Part shown: positions 1-5,741 of the stretch, piece by piece | Numbering within the stretch: position 1 is the first letter of the stretch | How the letters are laid out: each line of letters starts with the position of its first letter | NCBI GenBank assembly: GCA_029785235.1 | Contig: JAFMAA010000010.1 | Location: forward strand, 1-26,290 | Direction: 5' to 3' | Source: Nitrososphaerota archaeon | GTDB lineage: Archaea; Thermoproteota; Nitrososphaeria; Nitrososphaerales; UBA183 | Length of the DNA: 26,290 bases | Position numbers and translations under genes: made by a program | The notes under the pieces: generated by a model | Seen by the model: only the letters and a program-made list of their open reading frames with translations | What the model was told of the DNA's origin: nothing | The model's database searches: none

Positions 1-77
1 CTCCATAGCGCAGCGCCCGCAGAGGACAGGGACGGGGGATTGCAGGGTCATTTTGAACTCTTGAAGGGCCTTAGGAA
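1..77. repeat. Terminal direct repeat, left copy (circular closure)
   Basis: Bases 1-77 are identical to 26214-26290. A perfect 77-base match at the two ends of a contig is the usual signature of an assembler closing a circle with a 77-mer overlap. A 55-codon gene reads cleanly across the joint, which supports a real circular molecule of 26,213 bp. The alternative, a linear genome with 77-bp terminal redundancy, cannot be excluded from sequence alone. Confidence 0.93.
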
Positions 78-233
78 TCTCAACGCCTCCGATGCGGCTC
101 GCAGTTCTTGAAGGCGCTCGTAGTGTATCGAAATCTGGCGTATCTCGTCCGTGGTGCGCTTCGTCTGGAGGTTGAGCCGGGCGGCGTCGTCCATGCAGGC
201 GGTGCTAATCGCTTTCATGCGGCTGGGGGTCAT
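48..233 (-). CDS. Small helical protein, unknown function
   Basis: This encodes 61 residues that I do not recognise. It is predicted mostly helical, with an Arg/Glu-rich central stretch (residues 25-50) that could form a short coiled coil. There is no membrane segment and one Cys. The start ATG overlaps the stop of the upstream gene (ATGA at 230-233), and its own TGA overlaps the start of the zinc-binding gene that crosses the circle joint. It is the last but one gene of the long minus-strand operon, so expression probably depends on translational coupling. It contains one copy of the dispersed TTTCGATACA motif. Confidence 0.72.
   Translation of the reverse strand: MTPSRMKAISTACMDDAARLNLQTKRTTDEIRQISIHYERLQELRAASEALRFLRPFKSSK
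124..133 (-). repeat. Dispersed motif TTTCGATACA, copy 1
   Basis: Exact copy on the minus strand; it extends to the 12-mer ATTTCGATACAC. It lies inside the 61-residue gene and is the only copy in the same orientation as its host gene, where it encodes Ser-Ile-His. Confidence 0.8.
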
Positions 234-520
234 TTCAGATAGCCCTCGGTGTTGATAGGAAAGACGCGGTTGATTCCAGGAGTGCCTTGGCCATGATACC
301 AGTAATTCACGAGAATGCTAAACGACAAATTTGCGATAGGTTTTCCTCCTGGGAATCCTGTGCTATGTGGATTCATCCGCATCTTTTTCTGTCGTCGGTG
401 TCTTCTACGTTCTCTATCTATCTCCTTTATCCGTTCTTTTGTCTGCGCTTCATAGAGCACCCTCATGGGCGCAGTCTCCTTTTCAATGTCCCTGAGCATC
501 GTCTCCAAGATTTCTCTCAT
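230..520 (-). CDS. Hypothetical charged protein
   Basis: This encodes 96 residues. The first 50 are strongly charged (Glu/Arg/Lys-rich, RERRRHRRQKK near residues 37-47) and probably helical. The C-terminal half is uncharged and aromatic (NYWYHGQG). There are no Cys residues or membrane segments, and I recognise no family. This is one of the few junctions in the operon without a start/stop overlap: 12 bases separate it from the upstream stop, and an AGGAG Shine-Dalgarno sequence lies just before the ATG. Translation therefore probably initiates independently. Nucleic-acid binding by the basic region is only an inference. Confidence 0.75.
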   Translation of the reverse strand: MREILETMLRDIEKETAPMRVLYEAQTKERIKEIDRERRRHRRQKKMRMNPHSTGFPGGKPIANLSFSILVNYWYHGQGTPGINRVFPINTEGYLK

Positions 521-532
521 GGCTTTCTCCTG

Positions 533-718
533 TCAATACTGGTCATGGTGAATCCTCCGGGCTCTTTCGTCCGCCGCCAATATGAACCCGATAAGATAGG
601 AGCCGACCCCCAAGATGAAAGCCAGCCTGAGAAACTCGTCAGACAGAATCACCGAGGCGACGACACCGAACGCCATAGCGTCCAAGCCTAAGAAGGCCAA
701 CCCAGCCGCGAGTTTCAT
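533..718 (-). CDS. Small two-span membrane protein
   Basis: This encodes 61 residues with two hydrophobic segments (about 2-25 and 30-48) and a short charged tail (ERARRIHHDQY). The reading frame stays open far upstream, but the ATG at 716-718 is preferred: it overlaps the stop of the preceding gene as ATGA, matching almost every other junction here, and the longer frame would be an Arg/Pro-rich shadow of that gene. Family unknown. Small two-span proteins of this size occur as capsid or holin-like proteins in archaeal viruses, but its place in the non-structural operon argues against a capsid role. Confidence 0.72.
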   Translation of the reverse strand: MKLAAGLAFLGLDAMAFGVVASVILSDEFLRLAFILGVGSYLIGFILAADERARRIHHDQY

Positions 719-891
719 CTTGAACCCGCACCCTCCATCGTCTCTAATATCTCCGCGTGGCGCAGAAGCCGCGTCCGCAGGGTGTCGAGGTCGGCGGTCT
801 CCCACTTCATCATCAGCCAGGAGCGCGAGCGCACGAGAGCCACCTGAAGGCCCTGTGTGTTCATGCTTTCGACTGAGTAGGGCTTGCTCAT
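715..891 (-). CDS. Small helical protein, unknown
   Basis: This encodes 58 residues. The sequence is helical, with Trp16-like and Leu/Arg repeats (LDTLRTRLLRH) that suggest an amphipathic helix. There is no recognisable family. The start at 889-891 is chosen because it forms an ATGA overlap with the upstream stop at 888; an internal ATG at 864 would give 49 residues. Its TGA in turn overlaps the start of the two-span membrane protein. Function unknown; coupled at both ends. Confidence 0.68.
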   Translation of the reverse strand: MSKPYSVESMNTQGLQVALVRSRSWLMMKWETADLDTLRTRLLRHAEILETMEGAGSR

Positions 892-1352
892 GTGGGCGTG
901 TTCTCCGTGGGCTTCGCGTCGAAAAGTCTGAGAATTGTTTCATATTCGGTGATGATTGCTTCGTCTACGTTATCGAGAATAATATCATTCTTCGGTTCGT
1001 CCTCTCTTTGGATGGCCTCCCAGCCCCGCTTTCGTGCCTTTATCTTGGCGCGGAGTCCTTCAAGGCTCTGGGCTTCGAGGGCGCGAACTTTTCTGACGAG
1101 GGCTTTTACTTCATCCGTATCTATCGCGATTACGTTGCTGTCAGTTGTTCCAACCTTCTTGTCTCCTGAGAATACGTTCTCCGGTCTCAAATCCATTTCT
1201 TCACGCTCAGAGAGCATAAACCGACCGTCCGGCAATTCTCGAAGAATAGTCCTCTTGGTAAATTGGATTGAGCCATTGCCCCCTATTAGATTAAGAACGT
1301 GAAACCCTCGTAGCAATTCTTCATCTTTCAGGCTGACATCTGATTCATTCAT
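888..1352 (-). CDS. Hypothetical protein with C-terminal helical region
   Basis: This encodes 154 residues. The N-terminal half is predicted beta-rich (FHVLNLIGG, FTKRTILREL, GRFMLSE). The C-terminal half, from about residue 78, is a long charged helix (DEVKALVRKVRALEAQ) that may be a coiled coil. I recognise no family. The start at 1350-1352 is supported twice: it makes an ATGA overlap with the methyltransferase stop, and GGGGAGG lies four bases upstream. The region is visibly more AT-rich than the flanking genes, which suggests a different origin. Confidence 0.78.
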   Translation of the reverse strand: MNESDVSLKDEELLRGFHVLNLIGGNGSIQFTKRTILRELPDGRFMLSEREEMDLRPENVFSGDKKVGTTDSNVIAIDTDEVKALVRKVRALEAQSLEGLRAKIKARKRGWEAIQREDEPKNDIILDNVDEAIITEYETILRLFDAKPTENTPT

Positions 1353-1843
1353 GATTTCCTCCCCATGAGGCATACGTCCATCCTCGAAGGCGCACGCTTG
1401 GGCTGGGTGACGAACTCAAACCCCCTGGCCTGGAACCTCTCTATCAGGTATGCGCCATGCACCTCTGCGATGATGGGCTTGTCAATTCGGTCTAAGACTG
1501 GTAGCGCGAGGACTTCATAGCCCTCGATGTCGATTTTGCAGGCGTCCCACTCCAGGCCGAGGAGGTGCTTTTCAGCGTCGAAGGGCTCCTGATAGACCTC
1601 TGTCCGGGGGAGGCGTATCTGCGCGGCTAACCTGGCGTCCTTTTCGATACAAAGCACCTTCAGGGCCCCAGCCTCAAGAAAGCGTTTAGCAGAGTTGCCG
1701 TTCCCCGTCCCGACATCCGGTATCGTCCTCCCCTGTGGCTGGAGGTAGTCGACGTAAATCCGTCCGTCGGCCTCCATGTAGTCGTGGTGCGTCCCTCGGA
1801 GGCGATGATAGAGCGAGTCGGCTGACCACATGGAGGGGTTCAA
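1349..1843 (-). CDS. SAM-dependent methyltransferase, FkbM-like
   Basis: This encodes 164 residues with a class I methyltransferase fold. Motif I is DVGTGNG (about 43-49), an acidic residue follows the second strand (CIEKD, 65-69), and KIDIEGYE (103-110) is characteristic of the FkbM family, which methylates sugars or other small acceptors. The protein is short and keeps only the core, so the acceptor-binding part is minimal. The start is TTG at 1841-1843, giving a TTGA overlap with the upstream stop; an ATG four codons later is the alternative. Substrate unknown: glycan, lipid or nucleic acid are all possible. Confidence 0.8.
   Translation of the reverse strand: MNPSMWSADSLYHRLRGTHHDYMEADGRIYVDYLQPQGRTIPDVGTGNGNSAKRFLEAGALKVLCIEKDARLAAQIRLPRTEVYQEPFDAEKHLLGLEWDACKIDIEGYEVLALPVLDRIDKPIIAEVHGAYLIERFQARGFEFVTQPKRAPSRMDVCLMGRKS
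1642..1651 (+). repeat. Dispersed motif TTTCGATACA, copy 2
   Basis: Exact 10-base copy, preceded by T instead of A. It lies inside the FkbM-like methyltransferase gene, antisense to it, where it spells Cys-Ile-Glu-Lys at the end of strand 2. Confidence 0.8.
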
Positions 1844-2007
1844 ACTCGCACCTCATCTATGTCCGCGTTCAACCTGTCAACCCCCTCTTGCAATCCTTCA
1901 AGCTCCCTGACCAGGGCCCTCCGCTTCTCTATGATTTTATCAGCCTCTTGGTGAAACGTTGCAACGGGGCGTCCGTCTATCTTGGCGACGCGCATGTAGT
2001 CGGTCAT
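1840..2007 (-). CDS. Small coiled-coil protein
   Basis: This encodes 55 residues. After a short N-terminal beta-like stretch (RVAKIDGRPVATF) the protein is a continuous charged helix with heptad-like hydrophobics (IIEKRRALVRELEGLQEGV), a probable coiled coil. It has four-base overlaps on both sides: ATG with the HNH gene stop, and TGA with the TTG of the methyltransferase. Function unknown. A role as a small adaptor or dimerisation partner for a neighbouring enzyme is speculation. Confidence 0.72.
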   Translation of the reverse strand: MTDYMRVAKIDGRPVATFHQEADKIIEKRRALVRELEGLQEGVDRLNADIDEVRV

Positions 2008-2621
2008 GTCAACCGCCCCGGCTTCACCCGCACATACTTCACCCCGTTCTCCTTCACTTCCTGAAAGGGCCCCTCCTCGGAGAGCATCTTGTCGAGGTAG
2101 TCTCTGGTCGCCTGCTTACTGACACCGAACTTCTCCGCGCCTGAGTTGATCGCCTGCTGCTTGGCGTAGCCCTTCGAGCCTCCCTCGACCACCTTCCCCC
2201 AGAGCCAGCCTCGATAGGGGACTTCGGCCTCCCCGTTGGCCTGCATCTCCCGGGAGCCTTGGGAGTAATCGACTGTCTGGCGCAGAAGCTCTGTGGCTGA
2301 GACAGGGATTTTGTTTTTGTCTGGGAACCGGATACCCTTCCGGTCTTTCGGCTTACCCGCGTTGGCGTTGGGGCCGTGGAGGGCGAGCCTGAGATTTATC
2401 AAAAGATTGCAACCCGGAGAGCCCCGAGGCAGTAAATGATGGATGTCGTAAGCGTCGTGAAGCAGCTGGAGGACGATGGGCCTCCCTGTCAGGTGGCATT
2501 TTTTTTGTCCGAATGACCCGACCAAGAACGCCCGGGCTTCGCGCCTCTGAGTCGTGGTGAGTTCCGAGGTCTTCAGTTCCCACGCTCTGAAGGGACGGTA
2601 AGACTGGATTTCTGAGTTCAT
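2004..2621 (-). CDS. HNH-type endonuclease with C-terminal winged helix
   Basis: This encodes 205 residues. The HNH core runs from CHLTGRPI (about 42-49) through DIHHLLPRG (59-67), Asn72 and LALHGPNAN (79-87). This fits His-Asn-His metal-dependent nucleases, although only one structural Cys remains. Residues about 150-200 look like a winged helix (FGVSKQATRDYLDKML then a beta wing), a probable DNA-recognition part. The start at 2619-2621 makes an ATGA overlap with the upstream stop; an in-frame TTG 12 codons earlier is rejected for that reason. Likely role: DNA cleavage in homing, host DNA attack or genome processing. Confidence 0.74.
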   Translation of the reverse strand: MNSEIQSYRPFRAWELKTSELTTTQRREARAFLVGSFGQKKCHLTGRPIVLQLLHDAYDIHHLLPRGSPGCNLLINLRLALHGPNANAGKPKDRKGIRFPDKNKIPVSATELLRQTVDYSQGSREMQANGEAEVPYRGWLWGKVVEGGSKGYAKQQAINSGAEKFGVSKQATRDYLDKMLSEEGPFQEVKENGVKYVRVKPGRLT

Positions 2622-2755
2622 CTTGATAAGGCCTCCAGCTTCATGGCGAGCCTCCAAAAGCGCAGATAGGGCTCCGAGGGCCTCTGACGTTCGATTATAC
2701 AGACCGCTACGGATTTCTTACTAAGTAGCTTAACTTTATCAGAGGGGGTGCTCAC
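2618..2755 (-). CDS. Basic microprotein, unknown
   Basis: This encodes 45 residues and is basic (DKVKLLSKKS, IERQRPSEPYLRFWRLAMK). The start is GTG at 2753-2755, forming a GTGA overlap with the ASCH gene stop; the frame is open further upstream but that part shadows the ASCH gene. Its TGA overlaps the HNH start. There is no recognised family and no membrane span. The perfect fit into the overlap chain is the main reason to call it real. Confidence 0.62.
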   Translation of the reverse strand: MSTPSDKVKLLSKKSVAVCIIERQRPSEPYLRFWRLAMKLEALSR

Positions 2756-3174
2756 CGTGGGTGCGCCTCTTGGTCGGGGGTCAGGGGGGCCGGATGGCCG
2801 ATTGAGGCGGATTCCGACTCCCCTGTGAGCTTGAAGTCTATAACCCAACATAGCCCATCGTCCATCATCCAATCCTCGAAAAGCTCACGCGGCGTGGTGT
2901 CGCCCAGAGGGAGCCCGTTCTCCTGTAAGTAAGCGAACCCCTCTTTTTCCCAATCCTCCCCCTTCGCGTCGCTGTATCTCTCTCGTCGTATGGCTGTGAT
3001 TTCAATCGTCCCTATCCTTTTCGCGTCCTTCACTCTGGGAACATGATTCCACGCCTGACACAAATCTCCCACATGGAATCTTTTGGCGTATTCATCGGTC
3101 CATTCCCTCCGGGTGCGAGTCTTACGTCCAGCAAGAAGCGCGGGAGTAGTCCATGCGAAAGAGATTATCTTCAT
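2752..3174 (-). CDS. ASCH/PUA-like domain protein
   Basis: This encodes 140 residues. The N-terminus matches the ASCH signature: MKIISFAWTTPALLAGRKT followed by RTRREW, then a strand carrying GDLCQAWN and PR, then KRIGTIEIT. ASCH proteins have a PUA-like beta-barrel and bind RNA or nucleosides; some hydrolyse modified cytidines. The last 25 residues are Pro/Ser-rich and probably disordered. The start at 3172-3174 makes an ATGA overlap with the DnaJ-like zinc protein; the longer open frame upstream is a shadow. The likely job is RNA binding or modified-nucleoside handling during takeover of host translation. Confidence 0.74.
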   Translation of the reverse strand: MKIISFAWTTPALLAGRKTRTRREWTDEYAKRFHVGDLCQAWNHVPRVKDAKRIGTIEITAIRRERYSDAKGEDWEKEGFAYLQENGLPLGDTTPRELFEDWMMDDGLCWVIDFKLTGESESASIGHPAPLTPDQEAHPR

Positions 3175-3284
3175 TTCGATGCGTCTCCCGGGTGTTTCCC
3201 TGAGCCTCCGCAGCAGCCGCAGAGCAGCGTCCCATCCTTCTTGCCTGAGCCTGTCCCGCCGCATTGGATGCACTTTACGCTCAT
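3171..3284 (-). CDS. DnaJ-type Cys-rich zinc microprotein
   Basis: This encodes only 37 residues. It consists almost entirely of CIQCGGTGSGKKDG and LCGCCGGSGKH, that is, two CxxCxGxG-like knuckles as in the cysteine-rich region of DnaJ/Hsp40. That motif binds one zinc and contacts unfolded protein or, in small viral and plastid versions, acts as a standalone zinc finger. The second knuckle is CxCCxGxG, so the spacing is slightly off. ATGA overlaps join it to the Dam-like gene upstream and the ASCH gene downstream. Confidence 0.7.
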   Translation of the reverse strand: MSVKCIQCGGTGSGKKDGTLLCGCCGGSGKHPGDASK

Positions 3285-3736
3285 GGTTTAGCCCCTGTGA
3301 GGATTTGCTCTCTTGGTCTAAGGATGAATAGGAATGAGGGTCTTGATGATCTCCTTTTCGCCCCTGTCTCTGGGTTGAGCCAATCATGGGAGCCTATCGG
3401 CCTGATTTCCCCGCTTAACGTCCCTCTTGCTGACCGTCCGACTCCGAAAATCTGCTCAAAGAAAAGATTCACCCATCCGTCTAAGGGAAGGATCACGACT
3501 ACTAATTTTCCATGCTCGGCCTGCTTGATCGCCCATCTGACCCACTTCGTTATACCTCTTCCAAACAATGGATTTAGCCAAACTGATTTTTTGCCTTCGG
3601 GAACATCCGCGAACCCGTCAAATTCAACGAAGCCCGCCGAGAAGGGAATCGGGTCATAATCGAATTGAAATTCCTCTTGGAGCGGGCCCATGATCTCGGG
3701 GGGCAGAACCCAATACTTTGAGGGGCCTCCTATCAT
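3281..3736 (-). CDS. Dam-like phage-type adenine methyltransferase, divergent
   Basis: This encodes 151 residues. The order of features matches phage DNA N6-adenine methyltransferases: an N-terminal LPPEIMGPLQEEFQFDYDP (compare the family's TP..F..L..EF.F.lD), then VWLNPLFGRGITKWVRWA (51-69) in place of the catalytic NPPY/F motif, then VVVILPLDGW, and a C-terminal RPSFLFILRP. The catalytic motif reads NPLF rather than NPP[YF], so activity is uncertain. The start ATG at 3734-3736 overlaps the upstream stop. Likely role: protecting the element from host restriction, if active. Confidence 0.7.
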   Translation of the reverse strand: MIGGPSKYWVLPPEIMGPLQEEFQFDYDPIPFSAGFVEFDGFADVPEGKKSVWLNPLFGRGITKWVRWAIKQAEHGKLVVVILPLDGWVNLFFEQIFGVGRSARGTLSGEIRPIGSHDWLNPETGAKRRSSRPSFLFILRPREQILTGAKP

Positions 3737-3858
3737 CGTTCTAACCTCTTAACGAATTTCCTGATTTCCAACGGAAGCGCAGCCTGTGAGCAATCTGCCC
3801 AGTGTATTTTCCCTGACTCTGACACAAAACTACACTCGCGACAGATCTGTTCGCTCAT
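3733..3858 (-). CDS. Cys-containing microprotein
   Basis: This encodes 41 residues with CxxC at 6-9 (ICRECSF), a His at 19 and a third Cys at 23. A single zinc site of CxxC...H...C type is plausible. The C-terminal half is a basic helix (LPLEIRKFVKRLER). It has four-base overlaps at both ends, with the 146-residue gene upstream and the Dam-like gene downstream. Family unknown. Confidence 0.66.
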   Translation of the reverse strand: MSEQICRECSFVSESGKIHWADCSQAALPLEIRKFVKRLER

Positions 3859-4295
3859 AGCCTTTCATTCCCCTCTCTCAGAGACAGCCCAATCTCGTCC
3901 CTCCAGGGCCCCATCGAAGGGTGCTCAGGGTTCAGGTCATAGGAGGACATGAGCCTGAAGGATTTGGTCAGGAGGTCTCCGTCCAGGGTGGGGTTCGCAT
4001 GGTGCAGGAACAATGGGGTGTCATAGTATGCTTTCGAGGCGAGTTCGTTGACCCGCTTTTCCGAGGTGTTGGGGGGTATCCTTTCCTCCGTCGAAAGGGC
4101 CTGGCTCCATGTGGCTATCCCCAGAGGCTTGTAGATTCCTCCGGCCCAGCGTCGTCGGAATATCTGGAAGCCCTTCTTGGCGACCCTTATCCGCACGGCC
4201 TGAAAGTATGGCGAGTCGAGGGGTATGGGCCTGTCGGGGGTCAGGTCGAAGCCGGGGGCTGACTCGTCAGGGCCGAATAGGGATTGAGTGCTCAT
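3855..4295 (-). CDS. Hypothetical protein
   Basis: This encodes 146 residues. The first 25 are acidic and Pro-rich. The middle (residues 34-60) is basic (VRIRVAKKGFQIFRRRWAGG) and the remainder mixed, with WSQAL and a Tyr/His-rich AYYDTPLFLHHANP. There is no Cys, no membrane span and no motif I can place. The start at 4293-4295 overlaps the upstream stop as ATGA. The basic segment could contact nucleic acid, but that is only composition-based. Confidence 0.76.
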   Translation of the reverse strand: MSTQSLFGPDESAPGFDLTPDRPIPLDSPYFQAVRIRVAKKGFQIFRRRWAGGIYKPLGIATWSQALSTEERIPPNTSEKRVNELASKAYYDTPLFLHHANPTLDGDLLTKSFRLMSSYDLNPEHPSMGPWRDEIGLSLREGNERL

Positions 4296-4588
4296 GCTAT
4301 CTGGGCTCCATCGATTTCTGAAATTACGCCTTCAAGGATTTGAATCGCCATCTTCTTGACCCTCTCTGATATAGGGCCGACTGCCGTTTCGCGCTCCCAT
4401 GTCCCTTTCCAGATTACCATTGTCGCTCTGAGGCTTTCGAGATTCGGGGTTGTTTCGAGCACGTCCTTGGTCAGAGAGATGATGCTGTAAATTCCCTTGA
4501 TGTCCCTCTTTGATAGGTTCGGCTTGCTCAAGAGGATTAAGGCCGATTGGAGGTCTGCGGCTAACTCTTTCATACTGCGGGTTGTCAT
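4292..4588 (-). CDS. Helical protein, paralogue of the next upstream gene
   Basis: This encodes 98 residues, predicted all-helical. It resembles the 113-residue product of the neighbouring gene at 4585-4926. Both begin MT...KEL..(R/D)L, both have a V..IS....KV..(V/A)I..LEG stretch, and both end in GAQI(A/V). The stop/start junctions after each gene share the sequence CTATCTGGGCTCC on the plus strand, so the pair probably arose by tandem duplication followed by strong divergence. Function unknown. Confidence 0.74.
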   Translation of the reverse strand: MTTRSMKELAADLQSALILLSKPNLSKRDIKGIYSIISLTKDVLETTPNLESLRATMVIWKGTWERETAVGPISERVKKMAIQILEGVISEIDGAQIA

Positions 4589-4926
4589 ACTATCTGGGCT
4601 CCGTTATGAGTTTCGTTGATTTCAAATTCAAACCTGTATTCTGGAGTTCCTTCAAGAAGGGTTATCACCTGTCGAACCTTTTCTTTATCGTAGCAGGATA
4701 TTCCGAATGCCCCAACGTTGTGGTAGTCAGTAGAATCTTCTGCCTCTCTGAGCAGTTTTACTGACTTTTCTCTAAGTCCTTCGAGGGCCGCAATCCCGTT
4801 TAGGATGCTGACCAGCTCATAGTTTTCTGGGCTCTCTGTGCCTATCTTGCCGCTGTCCCTGAGTGTCCTTCGGAGGGCCTCGAGGCGGTCTGAGAGTTCC
4901 TTAGGGGTGGGCGCTGTTGAGGTCAT
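4585..4926 (-). CDS. Helical protein, paralogue of the next downstream gene
   Basis: This encodes 113 residues, mostly helical with charged heptads (LSDRLEALRRTLRD; LEGLREKSVKLLREAE). A variable insert (ISCYDKEKVRQVI) and the GAQIV end align with its shorter neighbour. The gene is AT-rich relative to the average of the element. The start at 4924-4926 overlaps the upstream stop as ATGA. Family unknown; with its paralogue it could form a heteromeric helical bundle, which is inference. Confidence 0.75.
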   Translation of the reverse strand: MTSTAPTPKELSDRLEALRRTLRDSGKIGTESPENYELVSILNGIAALEGLREKSVKLLREAEDSTDYHNVGAFGISCYDKEKVRQVITLLEGTPEYRFEFEINETHNGAQIV

Positions 4927-5165
4927 GCGACTTCATCTCCTTCAAATCGCGTGGGTTTGGTGCAGAAACGATTGAAATTCCAGCCTGAGCCGTCAGAATA
5001 TCGGGGAACATTTAGGAGTTCAGCAACACGGGATTTATCGGCTTCGTGTGACTGCCCCCTGCAACATGAGCATCCTTCACTCTGCATATAGTCAGCGATT
5101 GCTCTTCTAAGCGTTAGACGTTTTCGTGCGGTCTTTATCTTCCCGTCTGGGCTTGCCTCGTTCAC
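4923..5165 (-). CDS. Small basic protein with CxCC cluster
   Basis: This encodes 80 residues. A basic N-terminus (KIKTARKRLTLRRAI) is followed by CSCC at about residues 32-35, a His at about 40 and a lone Cys near 68. A zinc site linking the cluster to His/Cys is possible but unproved. The start is GTG at 5163-5165, giving a GTGA overlap with the upstream stop. Probably nucleic-acid binding by composition; no family recognised. Confidence 0.72.
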   Translation of the reverse strand: MNEASPDGKIKTARKRLTLRRAIADYMQSEGCSCCRGQSHEADKSRVAELLNVPRYSDGSGWNFNRFCTKPTRFEGDEVA

Positions 5166-5587
5166 TCTATCGTCCTCCTATGCGACTCCAGCAGCCCGAA
5201 TATGTGCTCCTGCTTCACCGCCCGGTTTTCAACGTCCTCGACCCAATAGCCGAGGGCCTCCAAGAGCATCCTCTGGGTCTCATCCCTCTGGGCCTTCTTA
5301 CGCTGTTTGTGTATGCCTCCGTTGACCCTGAAGACCCCGCGACCATAGACCCGTCCATAGACGACGTAATCCGCTTTCGCTGACATGGGGCGGCCCTGCC
5401 CGTCGAGCGCATCCAGGGGAATGACTTCTTGGTTTGCGATCCGAAAGTCTGAGGGGAGGGAGCCACGGCTCAGGCGGGCGAGTATGGCCCCCAGGCTGTC
5501 CTCGGATTCCGTCTGATAGTGGCGCTCATGGTTGTCCTGGCGGTGCGTCCGCGTGGGCTTTTCGGAGGGGGAGTATTCGTCGCTCAT
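5162..5587 (-). CDS. Possible Vsr/DUF559-like nuclease-fold protein
   Basis: This encodes 141 residues. The segment from about 70 to 122 (KADYVVYG, GVFRVNGGIHK, RDETQRMLLEALGYWVED) follows the Vsr/DUF559 layout: D, then a strand of type V.EvDG..H, then D..R...L...G..V. The usual acidic pair in the central strand is replaced (FRVNG instead of IEVDG), so it may be inactive or belong to another fold. It is encoded two genes downstream of the HerA-type ATPase; HerA proteins often work with nucleases, so a functional pair is plausible. The first 35 residues are charged and low-complexity. Confidence 0.62.
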   Translation of the reverse strand: MSDEYSPSEKPTRTHRQDNHERHYQTESEDSLGAILARLSRGSLPSDFRIANQEVIPLDALDGQGRPMSAKADYVVYGRVYGRGVFRVNGGIHKQRKKAQRDETQRMLLEALGYWVEDVENRAVKQEHIFGLLESHRRTIE

Positions 5588-5588
5588 A

Positions 5589-5741
5589 CTACTGTTGAGG
5601 CTCCTTTGTTTCGTATAGCACCCATGATATTTCTTCGAGCGAAGTCTGTTCTATCGAGTAGAGTAGGCTGTGGTCGGGGTTTTTCTTTTTCAGTTTTTGG
5701 AGCTTTGCGATTCTCCTTTCAATCTCGATTTTCGTCCTCAT
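5589..5741 (-). CDS. Basic helical microprotein
   Basis: This encodes 50 residues: a very basic helical first half (KIEIERRIAKLQKLKKKN) and a neutral second half (LEEISWVLYETKEPQQ). The ATG at 5739-5741 overlaps the stop of the HerA-type gene. The TAG ends one base before the ATG of the nuclease-like gene, one of three junctions in this operon that break the overlap rule. It may bridge the ATPase and the nuclease-like protein, judged only from position. Confidence 0.66.
   Translation of the reverse strand: MRTKIEIERRIAKLQKLKKKNPDHSLLYSIEQTSLEEISWVLYETKEPQQ

Noticed and set aside
1..77. Interpretation of the end repeat as a transposon or viral terminal repeat
   Set aside because: The repeat is perfect, in direct orientation, has a typical assembler k-mer length (77), and lies inside a coupled gene junction, so circular overlap explains it better.
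533..943. 136-codon reading of the two-span membrane gene starting at 943
   Set aside because: The first 75 codons are an Arg/Pro/His-rich shadow of the 58-residue gene at 715-891; the ATG at 718 is in the expected overlap position.
1831..1855. GGGGTTCAAACTCGC, which resembles a tRNA T-arm and might mark an attachment site
   Set aside because: No acceptor stem, anticodon arm or 3' tRNA remainder can be built around it, and it coincides with the coupled start of the methyltransferase gene.
2752..3387. 211-codon reading of the ASCH gene starting at 3387
   Set aside because: The ASCH signature begins with MKIISF at 3174, and the upstream part overlaps the DnaJ-like and Dam-like genes in another frame.
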